Part shown: in pieces, positions 50,701 through 58,784 of the stretch
Layout: each line of letters opens with the position of its first letter
Position numbering within the stretch: position 1 is the first letter of the stretch
Made by a program: the position numbers and the translations under genes
Notes under the pieces: model-generated
Told to the model about the DNA's origin: nothing
What the model saw: only the letters and a program-made list of their open reading frames with translations
Databases searched by the model: none
NCBI GenBank assembly: GCA_963730315.1
Contig: CAVSRD010000012.1
Span: 248,001-312,000 of the forward strand
Length of the DNA stretch: 64,000 nucleotides
Direction: 5' to 3'
DNA from: VRUE01 sp963730315
Lineage (GTDB): Bacteria > Actinomycetota > Thermoleophilia > Solirubrobacterales > 70-9

Positions 50701-50886
50701 GCCCCGGGCCGAGGTGGTGCCGTCGATCGCAAGCGAAGTTGGTTGCAGGTGACCCTCGACGCCGAGCCCGACGATGCCGAGCGCGGCGACGGCCGCAAGG
50801 GTGGCGACTAGGGTCACGACGGCGCGACGGCGTGGCAGGTGGGGCTCACGCGCCGGCTTGGCGATCCGGCCGACCTCCTCTCTCAT
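47749..50886 (-). CDS. MMPL/RND-family membrane transporter
   Basis: 1045 residues from the ATG at 50886. Two RND halves, each with one plus five helices: N-half FAGPLLLIVLLAVFRSVLAA, GLALGVDYSLLIVSRFREEL; C-half LPLVIGAIIAITFLMLLAFL, GVTFGLSIDYAVFLLARMRE. The D in GVDYSLL and the SIDYAVFL match MMPL proton-relay positions. An unusually long second exported loop has Gly/Leu/Ser-rich coiled repeats (RRLGSGLGRLGSGAQSLATG style). Exports lipids or hydrophobic products in relatives. First gene of a five-gene operon with two secreted proteins, DUF2600 and TetR. The frame is open upstream, but only this start fits the family. Confidence 0.9.
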   Translation of the reverse strand: MREEVGRIAKPAREPHLPRRRAVVTLVATLAAVAALGIVGLGVEGHLQPTSLAIDGTTSARGEDLARSHFGDSSPFALMLRGPAGAIERQGPRLAAALRRDSTVTVISPWDPAVASRKLPAPRPGAPPSSRSRALLLLDFHVPLADAMRDTVPDLQRTIAARVHPPVEATQSGYASISRALQSESLSAAERAELFAGPLLLIVLLAVFRSVLAAAIPLAFGALTVLAGRGVLVFLTGLMPIDALSLVVCTMMGLALGVDYSLLIVSRFREELAAGRAPSVAAALTRRSAGRTTAMAGSTLFASIFLSAFLQAGTLLVSLATALVVVTAIAVLIASAALPALLALLGPRIDAGRIGRVRPGGRSRVAAAAAAALRRPSLAAAAIAVPLLLLAAPALALNVGSPGVDALSASSPAREDAEAIASSVGPGWEAPFLLTVAAHHGPVTAPPLLAMLTATQRRVEALPGVEAVIGPGAVAAAARPLRPLGSELDPGRSSAASDLTRLGPRLRRSSAAVSQLRGGLAEGAAGGELLGEGSARAGQGAGLLAGGLGSARARGERAAAALGRLASGSRRLAAGQREASATAYSISLGLRTLAPNLTAQGLRRARRLAARLRTSASTDPSQRVAAHEAAVLASVLATNREELQRLRGLAATLDDVLGRLYSGGKRLRGGSARLAAEAQRLGSGLGRLGSGAQSLATGLGALQGGAEALSGGLSAGFHRSYPLQQGLRRAGVRVSRTAAPLGRRLTRLHRLSPGLFGSGFLALAAIDGAPPVRRSLAAEVLDVSRGGTAARYLIVPTAGFNSAGSRRLGSRLGSLAAAIDRRPGFSAGLAGGAAVLNDYGTATKARLPLVIGAIIAITFLMLLAFLRAPLLAALTVALNLLSVAAAIGVVTLASRIPAGYPLGGHPSIDTVGAAAIFGVTFGLSIDYAVFLLARMRERHARDGDNRGAVVFGLEKTASVITGAAAIMAAVFASFAAAPVATVSQMGLGLTVAILLDATVVRIVLLPALMLLLGDRVWRTPAWLERLLHRVARRPAPAPATAEARV

Positions 50887-50892
50887 CGCTCC

Positions 50893-50915
50893 CTGCTCTC
50901 CCTGTGGCAGAGCAG
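50893..50915. promoter_or_regulatory. Hairpin just upstream of the MMPL start
   Basis: CTGCTCT / AGAGCAG, 9-nt loop, 7 nt before the MMPL ATG and 54 nt past the family-P stop. Either a terminator for the upstream gene or a leader hairpin near the MMPL ribosome site. Confidence 0.45.
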
Positions 50916-50968
50916 CGATGAAAGCACAGGGTGACCGGAAAGGCAAACTCGGTTTTCTAGAGGGCGGT

Positions 50969-53689
50969 TCAACAGCGGCCACGCAGGCGAACCCGCGGGC
51001 GAAGCCGGCGGCGCTTGCCGTTGTGGGCGCGGACGGCCACCCGGGCGCGGCGGGTGCCGGCGCAGAGCGCCCTGCTGTTGACGACGATGCCGCGGCGGCC
51101 GCCGGCGAGCGTGAAGACGGCTCTCGAGAGAGGCACATCGGGGAGGCCCTGGAAGCGGAAGCGCAAACGCCCGCCCGGGGCGGCCGTGTGGCCGTGGAGC
51201 AGGATGTGGATCCGATCGGCGCGCAGGTCGGCAAGCAGGTCGGGGAGGCCGCGGCTCGGTTCGCGGAGGTAGATCGGGCCCTGGAGGGGCCGATCGAGGA
51301 GCGGGCTCCAGAGGCGCGCGTAACCGACACGCGAGCTGCGTGGACAGCGCTCGGCGGCCACCCGTCGGCCGCAAAGGGCGCGGACGTGGTGGGTATCGAG
51401 AAGCTCCCCGGCCGGCAGGGCGAAGCTTGCGCTGGCAAAGCCGGCTTCCTCGGAGTGGGTGCGCAAGACCGCGCGCATCGAGGGATGGCCGTTGCGGGCA
51501 AGGCCACCGGAGAGATGGAGGGCGAGGCGGGGCTTGAACCGCAGTCCGCCGCAGTCGCCGACCTGGAAGCGCGAGGTCGGGGTGACCGCCGCGCCGCTGT
51601 GGGAGACGATTGTCGAGGCAACCGCCTCTTCGGTGCAGCTGGTTGGGTTGAGCATGAAGCCCGGCCGGTTGAGGTTGACGTGGATCCGGCGGTAGTCGAG
51701 CGGTATCCCCTGCAGGATCTGCGGCAGCGGGTCGGAGGAGACCGAGACCTGAGCGGTGTTGGGGTCGATCTGGATCGCCGCGCGCACCAAGACCGTGCCA
51801 AGGTCGAGCGGTCCAGCTTGGACCGGCACCTTGAATACGAGGCTGTAGGGATCGCCTCTATAGGGGCCGGCGAGGTAGGCGGCCGTCGGCGCCCTGCCCG
51901 GCCGGGGTATCCAAACCGGGCTCGGGCCAATGCCCGTGGCGACGTTCACCGAGCCGACCTGGCTTGAGGCCGGGCAGGTGCCTGCCACCGCGTTTGGCTC
52001 CGGGCAAAGCGGCACGCCGGCGATCTTCGCCGCGACGCCCTTCGGCAGCGCGAGCCCCAAAGCGGCAACGTTCTGTTCGCCATCGTTGCGACCGACGTTG
52101 AGCGCGAATGGGGCGTAGGCGCCCGCAACAGGTTGGGTAGTCCCGACAGAGAGGCTTGGGTTGAACCCGCCTGCGCTGCAATTCTGGCCGACCGCGAAGG
52201 AGCCTGTCGTGTTCACGGTGCGCCCGGACCAAGACGTGAGTGTGCTTGCGTAGGTGTAATCGCCGCAGTTGCCCGTGTTGGCCAGCACGCCGCGCGGACC
52301 GCCGAAGAAGCCCAGCTCGACGTCGCCGAACGGGAGCTGCGGGAAGTCGTCGAAGGTTGCGGTGATCTGGCCGGTGCTCTGGTCGAGGTCGAGCTTGGCC
52401 GCCTGCTTGACGATCACCCCGCGACCTTCCGCGACCAGGTAGGCGGCAAGCAGCGAGCCGAACGGGTTGGCGTTCTGCTCGGCAAGGTAAAGCGCCCCTT
52501 CCAGCGGGTTTTCGAGCAGCGGCGTGGCGATCTTCGCCGTGCCGATCTTCGAGGAGTCGGGGCAGTGGGCCGGTTCGTTTGCGTGCAAGCCGACCTCCGC
52601 CTCAGAGCACCCTTCCAGCCCGGATGCCGCCGAGGTGTTGATGCTGACCCCCTGCGGCAGCGTGACGACCGCCTTCTTCAGCGGCGAGCTAGCGAGGCCC
52701 TGCGGCGCTTCGTTCTGCGGGACGCGCAGGTGAACATCGAGCGCAGCCGGGGAGCCGGCCTTGCCCGGGTCGACCTGCATCCTCAGCGACGGGTTGAACT
52801 GCAGTTTCTCGCAGCCATCCGCGCCGATCGGTTCCATCGCGGCGTTGTGGCTGAGGAAGCTCGATTCCTGGTAGTTGTTCGGTTCCTGCCAGGAGTTCAT
52901 CCGTATGCTGGTGGCGACCGGCCCGGTACAGGAGGTCGGGTTGCTGAGGAAGGGCAGAACCGGTCCTCCGAAGGGGCCGCCCCGCGCAACGTCGTGGCTC
53001 GGGTCGCCGGGCACTCCCCAGAGGCGAAGTTCGGTGCCGACGGCCGGTAGCAGCTGCGAGATATCGGAGACGGTGATCTTCAACCCATATTCGCCCCCGG
53101 GTCGGAGCCCAATCGTCGCGCGGATGAAAACCGACGCAAACCCCGCCCTGAAGCCGAACCTGGCTGCCTCGTTCGGGCCGGGCTTCAGGTTGTAGAGGAC
53201 CGTTGCCAAAGGCAATTGTCCAACAACGTTGCCCCTGAGCACAACCGTGCCGATTGCCGAGGATTTCGGACAACTGTTCGGCCCTTCAAAGATCACACCC
53301 ACCTCGAACTCACCTAGCGGACAGGTGGCCACGACATTGGGGTTGCCGACGAGGCCGGCGGGGAGCTTCACGCCGACGTCCTTGAATTGCTGGTTCGGGA
53401 TTTCGCAAATTGGTTCCAAGAATTCGTTGAGCGGGCAAAGAAGAGGCGCTTCCTCGGGATGCTGGAAGACATCGAATTCCGTGGTCGCTTCGTAGGGGTG
53501 GCTGCCGGCCTGGGTCGCCGGTTCGCCGAGCGCGTTTTTGATCACTTCGCCGTCGAAGTTTTCGATCCCGAAAGGCCCTTCGGCGGCCGCGCTGGCGCTG
53601 CGCGCGTCGAGTGCGAGGATCAGGACGGCTGTTGCCGCGAGGGCAGCCAGAAAGCGCGGCAACGAGGCCGATGTGCGCCGTTTCCTCAC
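50969..53689 (-). CDS. Large secreted Cys-repeat protein, family P, copy 2
   Basis: 906 residues. Signal peptide SLPRFLAALAATAVLILALD, mature start GPFGIENFDGEV. Four spaced units, each LPxG ... C ... CPxSSx(I/V)G: CPKSSAIG (140), CPDSSKIG (376), CPASSQVG (572), CPRSSRVG (782). Units 2 and 4 continue with PL..PL.G.(L/I)YL and an acidic PQ/PD-VP strand. Conserved WGVPGDPSH and FLSNPTSCTGPVATSIRMNS. Very basic C-terminus (GKRRRLRPRVRLRGRC). It lacks a propeller partner gene next to it, unlike copies 1 and 3. Surface location inferred; function unknown. Confidence 0.85.
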   Translation of the reverse strand: MRKRRTSASLPRFLAALAATAVLILALDARSASAAAEGPFGIENFDGEVIKNALGEPATQAGSHPYEATTEFDVFQHPEEAPLLCPLNEFLEPICEIPNQQFKDVGVKLPAGLVGNPNVVATCPLGEFEVGVIFEGPNSCPKSSAIGTVVLRGNVVGQLPLATVLYNLKPGPNEAARFGFRAGFASVFIRATIGLRPGGEYGLKITVSDISQLLPAVGTELRLWGVPGDPSHDVARGGPFGGPVLPFLSNPTSCTGPVATSIRMNSWQEPNNYQESSFLSHNAAMEPIGADGCEKLQFNPSLRMQVDPGKAGSPAALDVHLRVPQNEAPQGLASSPLKKAVVTLPQGVSINTSAASGLEGCSEAEVGLHANEPAHCPDSSKIGTAKIATPLLENPLEGALYLAEQNANPFGSLLAAYLVAEGRGVIVKQAAKLDLDQSTGQITATFDDFPQLPFGDVELGFFGGPRGVLANTGNCGDYTYASTLTSWSGRTVNTTGSFAVGQNCSAGGFNPSLSVGTTQPVAGAYAPFALNVGRNDGEQNVAALGLALPKGVAAKIAGVPLCPEPNAVAGTCPASSQVGSVNVATGIGPSPVWIPRPGRAPTAAYLAGPYRGDPYSLVFKVPVQAGPLDLGTVLVRAAIQIDPNTAQVSVSSDPLPQILQGIPLDYRRIHVNLNRPGFMLNPTSCTEEAVASTIVSHSGAAVTPTSRFQVGDCGGLRFKPRLALHLSGGLARNGHPSMRAVLRTHSEEAGFASASFALPAGELLDTHHVRALCGRRVAAERCPRSSRVGYARLWSPLLDRPLQGPIYLREPSRGLPDLLADLRADRIHILLHGHTAAPGGRLRFRFQGLPDVPLSRAVFTLAGGRRGIVVNSRALCAGTRRARVAVRAHNGKRRRLRPRVRLRGRC

Positions 53690-53796
53690 CTAGCTCTACC
53701 CGGTCCCAGACCTTCCCTGTCCCCGCTCCCCCCGCGCTGTCGGGTGTTTCAGGCTAGCGGGTGCCGTTCCCCGGCTCAACTGGGGTCGCCCGCACA

Positions 53797-53840
53797 GAGA
53801 GAGACCCGGCGGCCCCAATTGGGGCCGCCGGGTCTCTCTC
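53797..53840. terminator. Perfect 44-bp palindrome
   Basis: Arms of 22 bp meet at CCCCAATTGGGG with no mismatch; outer part GAGAGAGACCCGGCGG and its complement. It lies between the stop of family-P copy 3 (53896) and the start of copy 2 (53689), on the downstream side of copy 3. Most simply an intrinsic terminator without a T-run; a protein-binding or recombination site is possible. Confidence 0.7.
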
Positions 53841-53895
53841 GATCTTCTGCCGCTCGTGGGCTAGGCGGGCGTCCTCCCGCTCCGCCCTACTACCA

Positions 53896-56616
53896 CTACT
53901 TCTTCTTCTTGCCCTTGCAGCGGTTGTTCTTCAGCACCGGCTTCAGCGTCGTCTTGCGCCCGTTCTGGCCGCGCAGGTTGGCGTTGGAGCGGTAGGTCGC
54001 GTTGCAGATGTTGCGGCTGTTGACCAAGAGGCCCTTCTGGCCGCCCTTCATGTAGAGGATGAACTTGGTGACCGGAACGTCGGGGGGCGATTCGAAGGTG
54101 GTCCGAATGCCCTTGTTCTTGCTGTCGATCCGCCCGGCCAGGTCGATGTTGACCTGGCCGCTCATGTCGGCCACCAGGTCGGGCAGCTTGTGGTTGGAGC
54201 TGCGCAGATACACCGGGCCCTGCACGAGCTGGTCGAGCAGCGGCGAGAACGCCTTCGCGTAGCCGTAGACCGAGCCCGACGGGCAGGCGTTCGCCGCGAA
54301 CTGCACCCTGGTGCAGATCGTCTTGATGTGGGCCTGGTCGAGGAACTCCGAGCGCGGCAGGGTGAGCGCGATGCGGCCCAGGTTGGCATCGCCCTTGCGC
54401 GGCTGCAGGATCGCCCGCAGCTTCGGGTGCGCGCCGCGGTTGGTCTTGCCCCAGATCCGGGTGTAGAGCTTCGGCTTGAGGCCGAGGTTGCCGCAGGAGC
54501 CGACCTGGAAGGGCGAGGCCGGCGTGGCCGCCGCTCCGGTGTCGGAGACGATCGTCGAGGCGACCGCCTGTGGGCTGCAGCTGGTCGGGTTGAGCATGAA
54601 GGCGGGCCGGTCGGCGATCACCTGGATATGGCGGTATTCGAGCGGCACGCCCTTCAGGATCGGCGGGATCGTTTTGTCGGAGGTGATCGTGAGCTGCGCG
54701 GTGACCGGGTCGATATGGATCGAGGCCCGCACCACCGCCGTGCCGAGGTTGAAGGGCCCCGCCTGCACCGGCACTTTCATGACCAGGCTGTAGGGCTCGC
54801 CTTTGTAGGGGCCGGCGAGGTAGGCGGCGGTCGGCTCCTTGCCGGGCTGGGGCACCCAGGCCGGTTCGGGGCCGGTGCCGGCGGCGATGTTCAACCGCCC
54901 GATCTGGCTGGCCGCCGGGCAGCTTGCCGAGGCGGTGCTCGCCTCCGGGCAAAGCGACACGCCGGCCAGCTTCGCCGAGAGGCCCTTCGGCAGGGAGACG
55001 CCGATCGCGGCGACGTTCTGTTCGCCGTCGTTTCGCGCCACGTCTAGGCCAAACGGCGCGTAGGCACCCGCCACCGGTTGGCTGGTCCCGGCCGTAAAGC
55101 TCGGGCTAAAGCCGCCCGTGGCGCAGTTCTGGTTGATCGAGAACGAGTTGGTCGTGTTGACGACCGGGCCGCCCGACCAGGAGGTGAAGGCGCCCGTGTA
55201 GGTGTTATTGCCGCAGCCGTTCGGGTTGCTCAGCACTCCTTTGAAGAAGTTCAGCTTGAAGTCGTCGAACGGCACCTGCGGGTTGTTGTCGAAGGTGGTC
55301 GTGACCTGGCCGGTCACCGGGTCGAGGTCGATCCTGCCGGCCAGCTTCACCCTCACCCCCTGCTGCTGGACCTCCATGTAGACCGCCAGCAGGGTGCCGA
55401 ACGGGTTGGAGCCCTGCTGGGCTTGGTAGAGCGAGCCCTTCATCGGCTGTGAGAGCAGTGGGGTGACGACCTCTGCGGTGCCGACCTTCGAGTCCTCAGG
55501 GCAGCTCGCCGGGTCGGGGCTGTTTTGCCCGAACTGCGCCTCGCTGCAGGTGCCGAGGCCGTTCGATGCGGAGGCGTTGATCGTCACCCCCTGAGGCAGC
55601 TTGACGACCGCCTTCCTCAGGTGCGAGGTGATCAGGCCTTCGGGAAGCTGGTTGCGCTGGGGGACGTGCACCGTGGCGCTGATCGCCGTCGGCTGGGCCG
55701 CGCTGGGCGGTTCCGATTGCACTTCGAGCGACGGGTCGAACAGCAGTTTGTCGCAGCCATCCGCGCCGACCGGTTCCATGGCGGCATTGTGGCTGAGGAA
55801 GCTGGCTTCCTGGTAGTTGTTCTGTTCCTGCCAGGAGTTCATCCGTATGCTGGTCGTGACCGGCCCGTTGCAGGAGGTCGGGTTGCTGAGGAAGGGCAAA
55901 ACCGGCCCTCCGAACGGGCCGCCGCGAGCCGTGTCGTGGCTCGGGTCGCCGGGCACTCCCCAGAGGCGAAGTTCGGTGCCGACGACCGGTATCAGCTGCG
56001 AGGAATCGGGGATCGTGACCTTCAACCCATATTCGCCCCCCGGTCGAACCGCAACCGTCGCGAGGATGAAAATCGACGCGAACCCCGCCCTAAAACCGAA
56101 CCTGGCGGGTTCGTTCGGGCCGGGCTTCAGGTTGTAGACGACCGTTGGCAAAGGCAATTGTCCAGCGACGTTGCCCCTAAGCACGACCGTGCCGATCGCC
56201 GAGGATTTCGGACAACTGTTTGGACCTGAAAAGATCACACCTACCGCGAACTGACTCAGCGGACAGTAGGGCACCACATTCGGGTTGCCGAGGAAGCCGG
56301 CGGGGAGCTGTGTCTCGACGTCTTTGAATTGCTGGTTCGGGATTTCGCAGACGAAGAAAATCGGTTCAAGACAAAACCCCGCCTCTTCGTGCTGGAAGAC
56401 ATCGAATTCGGTGGTTGCTTCGTAGGGGTGTTCGCCCGCTTGGCTGGCCGGGGCGCCGCCTTCTTGGATGACTTCGCCGTCGAAGTTTTCGATTCCGAAA
56501 GGCCCTACGGCGGCCGCGCCGGCGCTGCCCGCGCCGAGCGCGAGGACCAAGAGGGCTGCTGCCGCGAGGGCGCCGAGGAAGCGCGGCAGGTTGCGGTGGG
56601 TTCTCGGGGCCTTCAT
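53896..56616 (-). CDS. Large secreted Cys-repeat protein, family P, copy 3 (mosaic)
   Basis: 906 residues from the ATG at 56616 (GGAGAGAG upstream). A longer start at 56679 (MIGRPSN) overlaps the propeller gene's stop by ATGA and may be used for coupling. Signal peptide NLPRFLGALAAAALLVLALG. The same four LPxG...CPxSSxIG units. The first about 300 residues follow copy 2 (FGIENFDGEVI, NQQFKDV, NSCPKSSAIGTVVLRGNV), the rest follows copy 1 nearly base for base (AAQPTAISATVHVPQ onward). Lys-rich end GRKTTLKPVLKNNRCKGKKK. Function unknown; paired with the propeller gene upstream. Confidence 0.88.
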   Translation of the reverse strand: MKAPRTHRNLPRFLGALAAAALLVLALGAGSAGAAAVGPFGIENFDGEVIQEGGAPASQAGEHPYEATTEFDVFQHEEAGFCLEPIFFVCEIPNQQFKDVETQLPAGFLGNPNVVPYCPLSQFAVGVIFSGPNSCPKSSAIGTVVLRGNVAGQLPLPTVVYNLKPGPNEPARFGFRAGFASIFILATVAVRPGGEYGLKVTIPDSSQLIPVVGTELRLWGVPGDPSHDTARGGPFGGPVLPFLSNPTSCNGPVTTSIRMNSWQEQNNYQEASFLSHNAAMEPVGADGCDKLLFDPSLEVQSEPPSAAQPTAISATVHVPQRNQLPEGLITSHLRKAVVKLPQGVTINASASNGLGTCSEAQFGQNSPDPASCPEDSKVGTAEVVTPLLSQPMKGSLYQAQQGSNPFGTLLAVYMEVQQQGVRVKLAGRIDLDPVTGQVTTTFDNNPQVPFDDFKLNFFKGVLSNPNGCGNNTYTGAFTSWSGGPVVNTTNSFSINQNCATGGFSPSFTAGTSQPVAGAYAPFGLDVARNDGEQNVAAIGVSLPKGLSAKLAGVSLCPEASTASASCPAASQIGRLNIAAGTGPEPAWVPQPGKEPTAAYLAGPYKGEPYSLVMKVPVQAGPFNLGTAVVRASIHIDPVTAQLTITSDKTIPPILKGVPLEYRHIQVIADRPAFMLNPTSCSPQAVASTIVSDTGAAATPASPFQVGSCGNLGLKPKLYTRIWGKTNRGAHPKLRAILQPRKGDANLGRIALTLPRSEFLDQAHIKTICTRVQFAANACPSGSVYGYAKAFSPLLDQLVQGPVYLRSSNHKLPDLVADMSGQVNIDLAGRIDSKNKGIRTTFESPPDVPVTKFILYMKGGQKGLLVNSRNICNATYRSNANLRGQNGRKTTLKPVLKNNRCKGKKKK

Positions 56617-56675
56617 CTGTGCTCTCTCCTTGTTCACGGTCGAGGACTCGGTTCGCTTGTTGCTTGGGCGCCCGA

Positions 56676-58784
56676 TCATTTGCTCGCCCTCCGGTTGCGC
56701 TTCCTACACTTCTTGGCGCTCTTGCTCTTGTTCCTGGCGCGCTTCGCCAGGCGGGTGGCTTTCTTGCTGCGCTTCCTGGCGATCGCGGACTTGCCGTTGC
56801 GCTTCGCCTGCTTGCCGTTCTTGCGCAGCCGCTTGGCGCGGTTGCTGAGCTTCTTCGCTTCGCGGCCCAGCTTGTTGCAGTTCTGCTTCTCGGACACGTT
56901 GCCCTTGCCGACAAAGCCGGCCGAGGCGGCGTTTGGCTGGCTGGGGACGGGGCTCGATGCGCTGCGGCAGGCCTCGCCCGTGCAGGGCGGCGACGACGAG
57001 GGGTGCTGGGAGGCAAGACCGCCACCCACCCGCGCGTCGTAGACGTCGATGGCTTCATCCTGGTCGACCGGAACCAGCTGCTCGCGGGTCCAGAAGAGCG
57101 CGTCGTTGCCGCTCGGGCTCGCGTCCCCGAACCATTCGTTATTGCCGCTGCAGTAGAAGCAGTTGCCGGTGCCGGGTGAGATCAGCCCCACTTGCCCGCT
57201 TGCCGCGTCGTACTCGTAGACGTCGTCGAGACCGTTGGTATCCTGCGGCACCAGCGCTTCTTTGGTGTAGAAGAAGAGGTGGCTGCCGTCGTCGGAGAGG
57301 TTTCGCGACAGACGCCCGATGTTGAAGTCAGATCCTCCTTCGATGAAGCTGCCGTCTTCCGGTTCTGCGACGACGCAGGAGGCGCAGACCAGTTCGCCCG
57401 TCGCGGCGCTGTAGACGTAGTCTTGAGACGTACCGTTGTCGGCAAAGCCGGTGGGGCTGTTGTTCGCTTGGAAGGCGACGTGCATCCCGTCCGGGGTGAC
57501 GCGGGAATTCGGTTCAGAAAGGGGGCTCGGGCTGTAGTTTGCTTTGAAGACTGAGCTTTCGTTCCCGGTGGCGATGAATTCAAAGCCGGCACCTTCGGTC
57601 CACAGGTAGAGGTTGTTTTCGCCAGCCGTCGCACCCGGGGCGAGTTCCTTGCCGGCGACGAAGTAGACCCGCGAGCCGTCGGCGGAGGCGCCGAGCACGC
57701 CCTTCACTTCGCCTCCTCCTTCGGTGAGATTTTCTTCTCCTCCAGTGGTCACGTCGTAGCGTATGAGGTCACCGCCATCGGTGAAGTAGACAAGCGAGCC
57801 GTCGCTGCTGGCGACCCAAAAGGTGCCCGGTTCGGTGATCAGTTTCGTTGTCGCGCCGTTGATGCGGACGCACACCCCGCATTCGCCTCCTTCCTCGTGG
57901 AAGAAGATCCGGGAGCCGTCGGCGGAGACCGGGTGGCGGAAGTTTGCCTGTGCGAGGCTGACTGCTTTCGTGCTGAGACCTCCACCGGGCAGCACGCCAA
58001 CCGGGCTGAGCGCGCCCGTCGCCGCGTCCCAGTCACACAAGCCGTCGTGGCTCGGGGCGTGGGGGCAGCCGGTCAATTCAATGGGCACTTCGATGGGGAA
58101 CCCGCCGGACCGGGGATAGGAGAAGACCACGTGGCCGGCGTCAGCCGACATTCCGCTCGCATGGAATAGTTCGATCCCCAGTACGCCTTCCGGCATCCCC
58201 ACGCTCAGCAAGCTGAACTGGCCGCTGGCATTGTCGCGCGCGTAGAGGTTGGTGCTTCCGGGTGCGGCTGCCGGGGTGAGGGGCGGTTCCGCCCCGCCTT
58301 CGATTACCCACTTGTCGAGGCCTTCGGTGAACCCCTGGCCCCCAAGGAGGACGAGGAACGGATACGGGTCGACCGGGGGACTGATGTTCTCGCTGCTCCA
58401 GTTCGCGCCTCGCCGGGAGAGGTACACGCTGTTGCCGGGACTTGAAGCGCCTTCTCCGAACCCGCCGAGCGCCGACCAAGCGACCGAATTACCGTCGGGA
58501 GACGCCGTCGGGGCGGGCGCGGCGGTGGCAGCGTTGGTCGCGACCGACTGCCCTTCCATGTCGAGCGGCGAGACCATCTCGTAGGCACGGCAGTCGGGGA
58601 GGTTGGCGGAGGGGCCGCTGCGGAAGGCTTCGTTCGGGCAGACCTGGGCACCGGCCGAGGGCGCACTACTCCCTAGGAAGGCGGCGAGGCCGAGGGCGCA
58701 GAGGCAGACCAGGCCGAGGCGGCCGCGGCGCATGCCGCTGCCCTGGGTCGATCCCGCAAACGATGCTTTCGCGTGGCGTTTCAC
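56676..58784 (-). CDS. Secreted PD40/TolB-like propeller protein, copy B
   Basis: 702 residues from the GTG at 58784, chosen for AAGGAGA 7 nt upstream. Signal peptide RGRLGLVCLCALGLAAFLGS. Family opening CPNEAFRSGPSANLPDCRAY-EMVSP, then propeller blades HPVSADGSRIFFHEEG, GASADGSRVYFVAG, VTPDGMHVAFQAN, LSDDGSHLFFYT, and the Cys pair CASCVVAEPEDGSFIEGG. The tail is intact and very basic (ARKRSKKATRLAKRARNKSK, KCRKRNRRASK), perhaps for binding anionic wall polymer. The stop overlaps ATG 56679 of family-P copy 3. Same gene order as the pair at 30625-35303. Confidence 0.85.
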   Translation of the reverse strand: MKRHAKASFAGSTQGSGMRRGRLGLVCLCALGLAAFLGSSAPSAGAQVCPNEAFRSGPSANLPDCRAYEMVSPLDMEGQSVATNAATAAPAPTASPDGNSVAWSALGGFGEGASSPGNSVYLSRRGANWSSENISPPVDPYPFLVLLGGQGFTEGLDKWVIEGGAEPPLTPAAAPGSTNLYARDNASGQFSLLSVGMPEGVLGIELFHASGMSADAGHVVFSYPRSGGFPIEVPIELTGCPHAPSHDGLCDWDAATGALSPVGVLPGGGLSTKAVSLAQANFRHPVSADGSRIFFHEEGGECGVCVRINGATTKLITEPGTFWVASSDGSLVYFTDGGDLIRYDVTTGGEENLTEGGGEVKGVLGASADGSRVYFVAGKELAPGATAGENNLYLWTEGAGFEFIATGNESSVFKANYSPSPLSEPNSRVTPDGMHVAFQANNSPTGFADNGTSQDYVYSAATGELVCASCVVAEPEDGSFIEGGSDFNIGRLSRNLSDDGSHLFFYTKEALVPQDTNGLDDVYEYDAASGQVGLISPGTGNCFYCSGNNEWFGDASPSGNDALFWTREQLVPVDQDEAIDVYDARVGGGLASQHPSSSPPCTGEACRSASSPVPSQPNAASAGFVGKGNVSEKQNCNKLGREAKKLSNRAKRLRKNGKQAKRNGKSAIARKRSKKATRLAKRARNKSKSAKKCRKRNRRASK

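Noticed and set aside
50887..51930. Long in-frame extension upstream of the MMPL start
   Set aside because: It is antisense to the family-P copy 2 gene and rich in Arg/Ser/Pro without family features. Only the ATG at 50886 gives a normal MMPL N-terminus.
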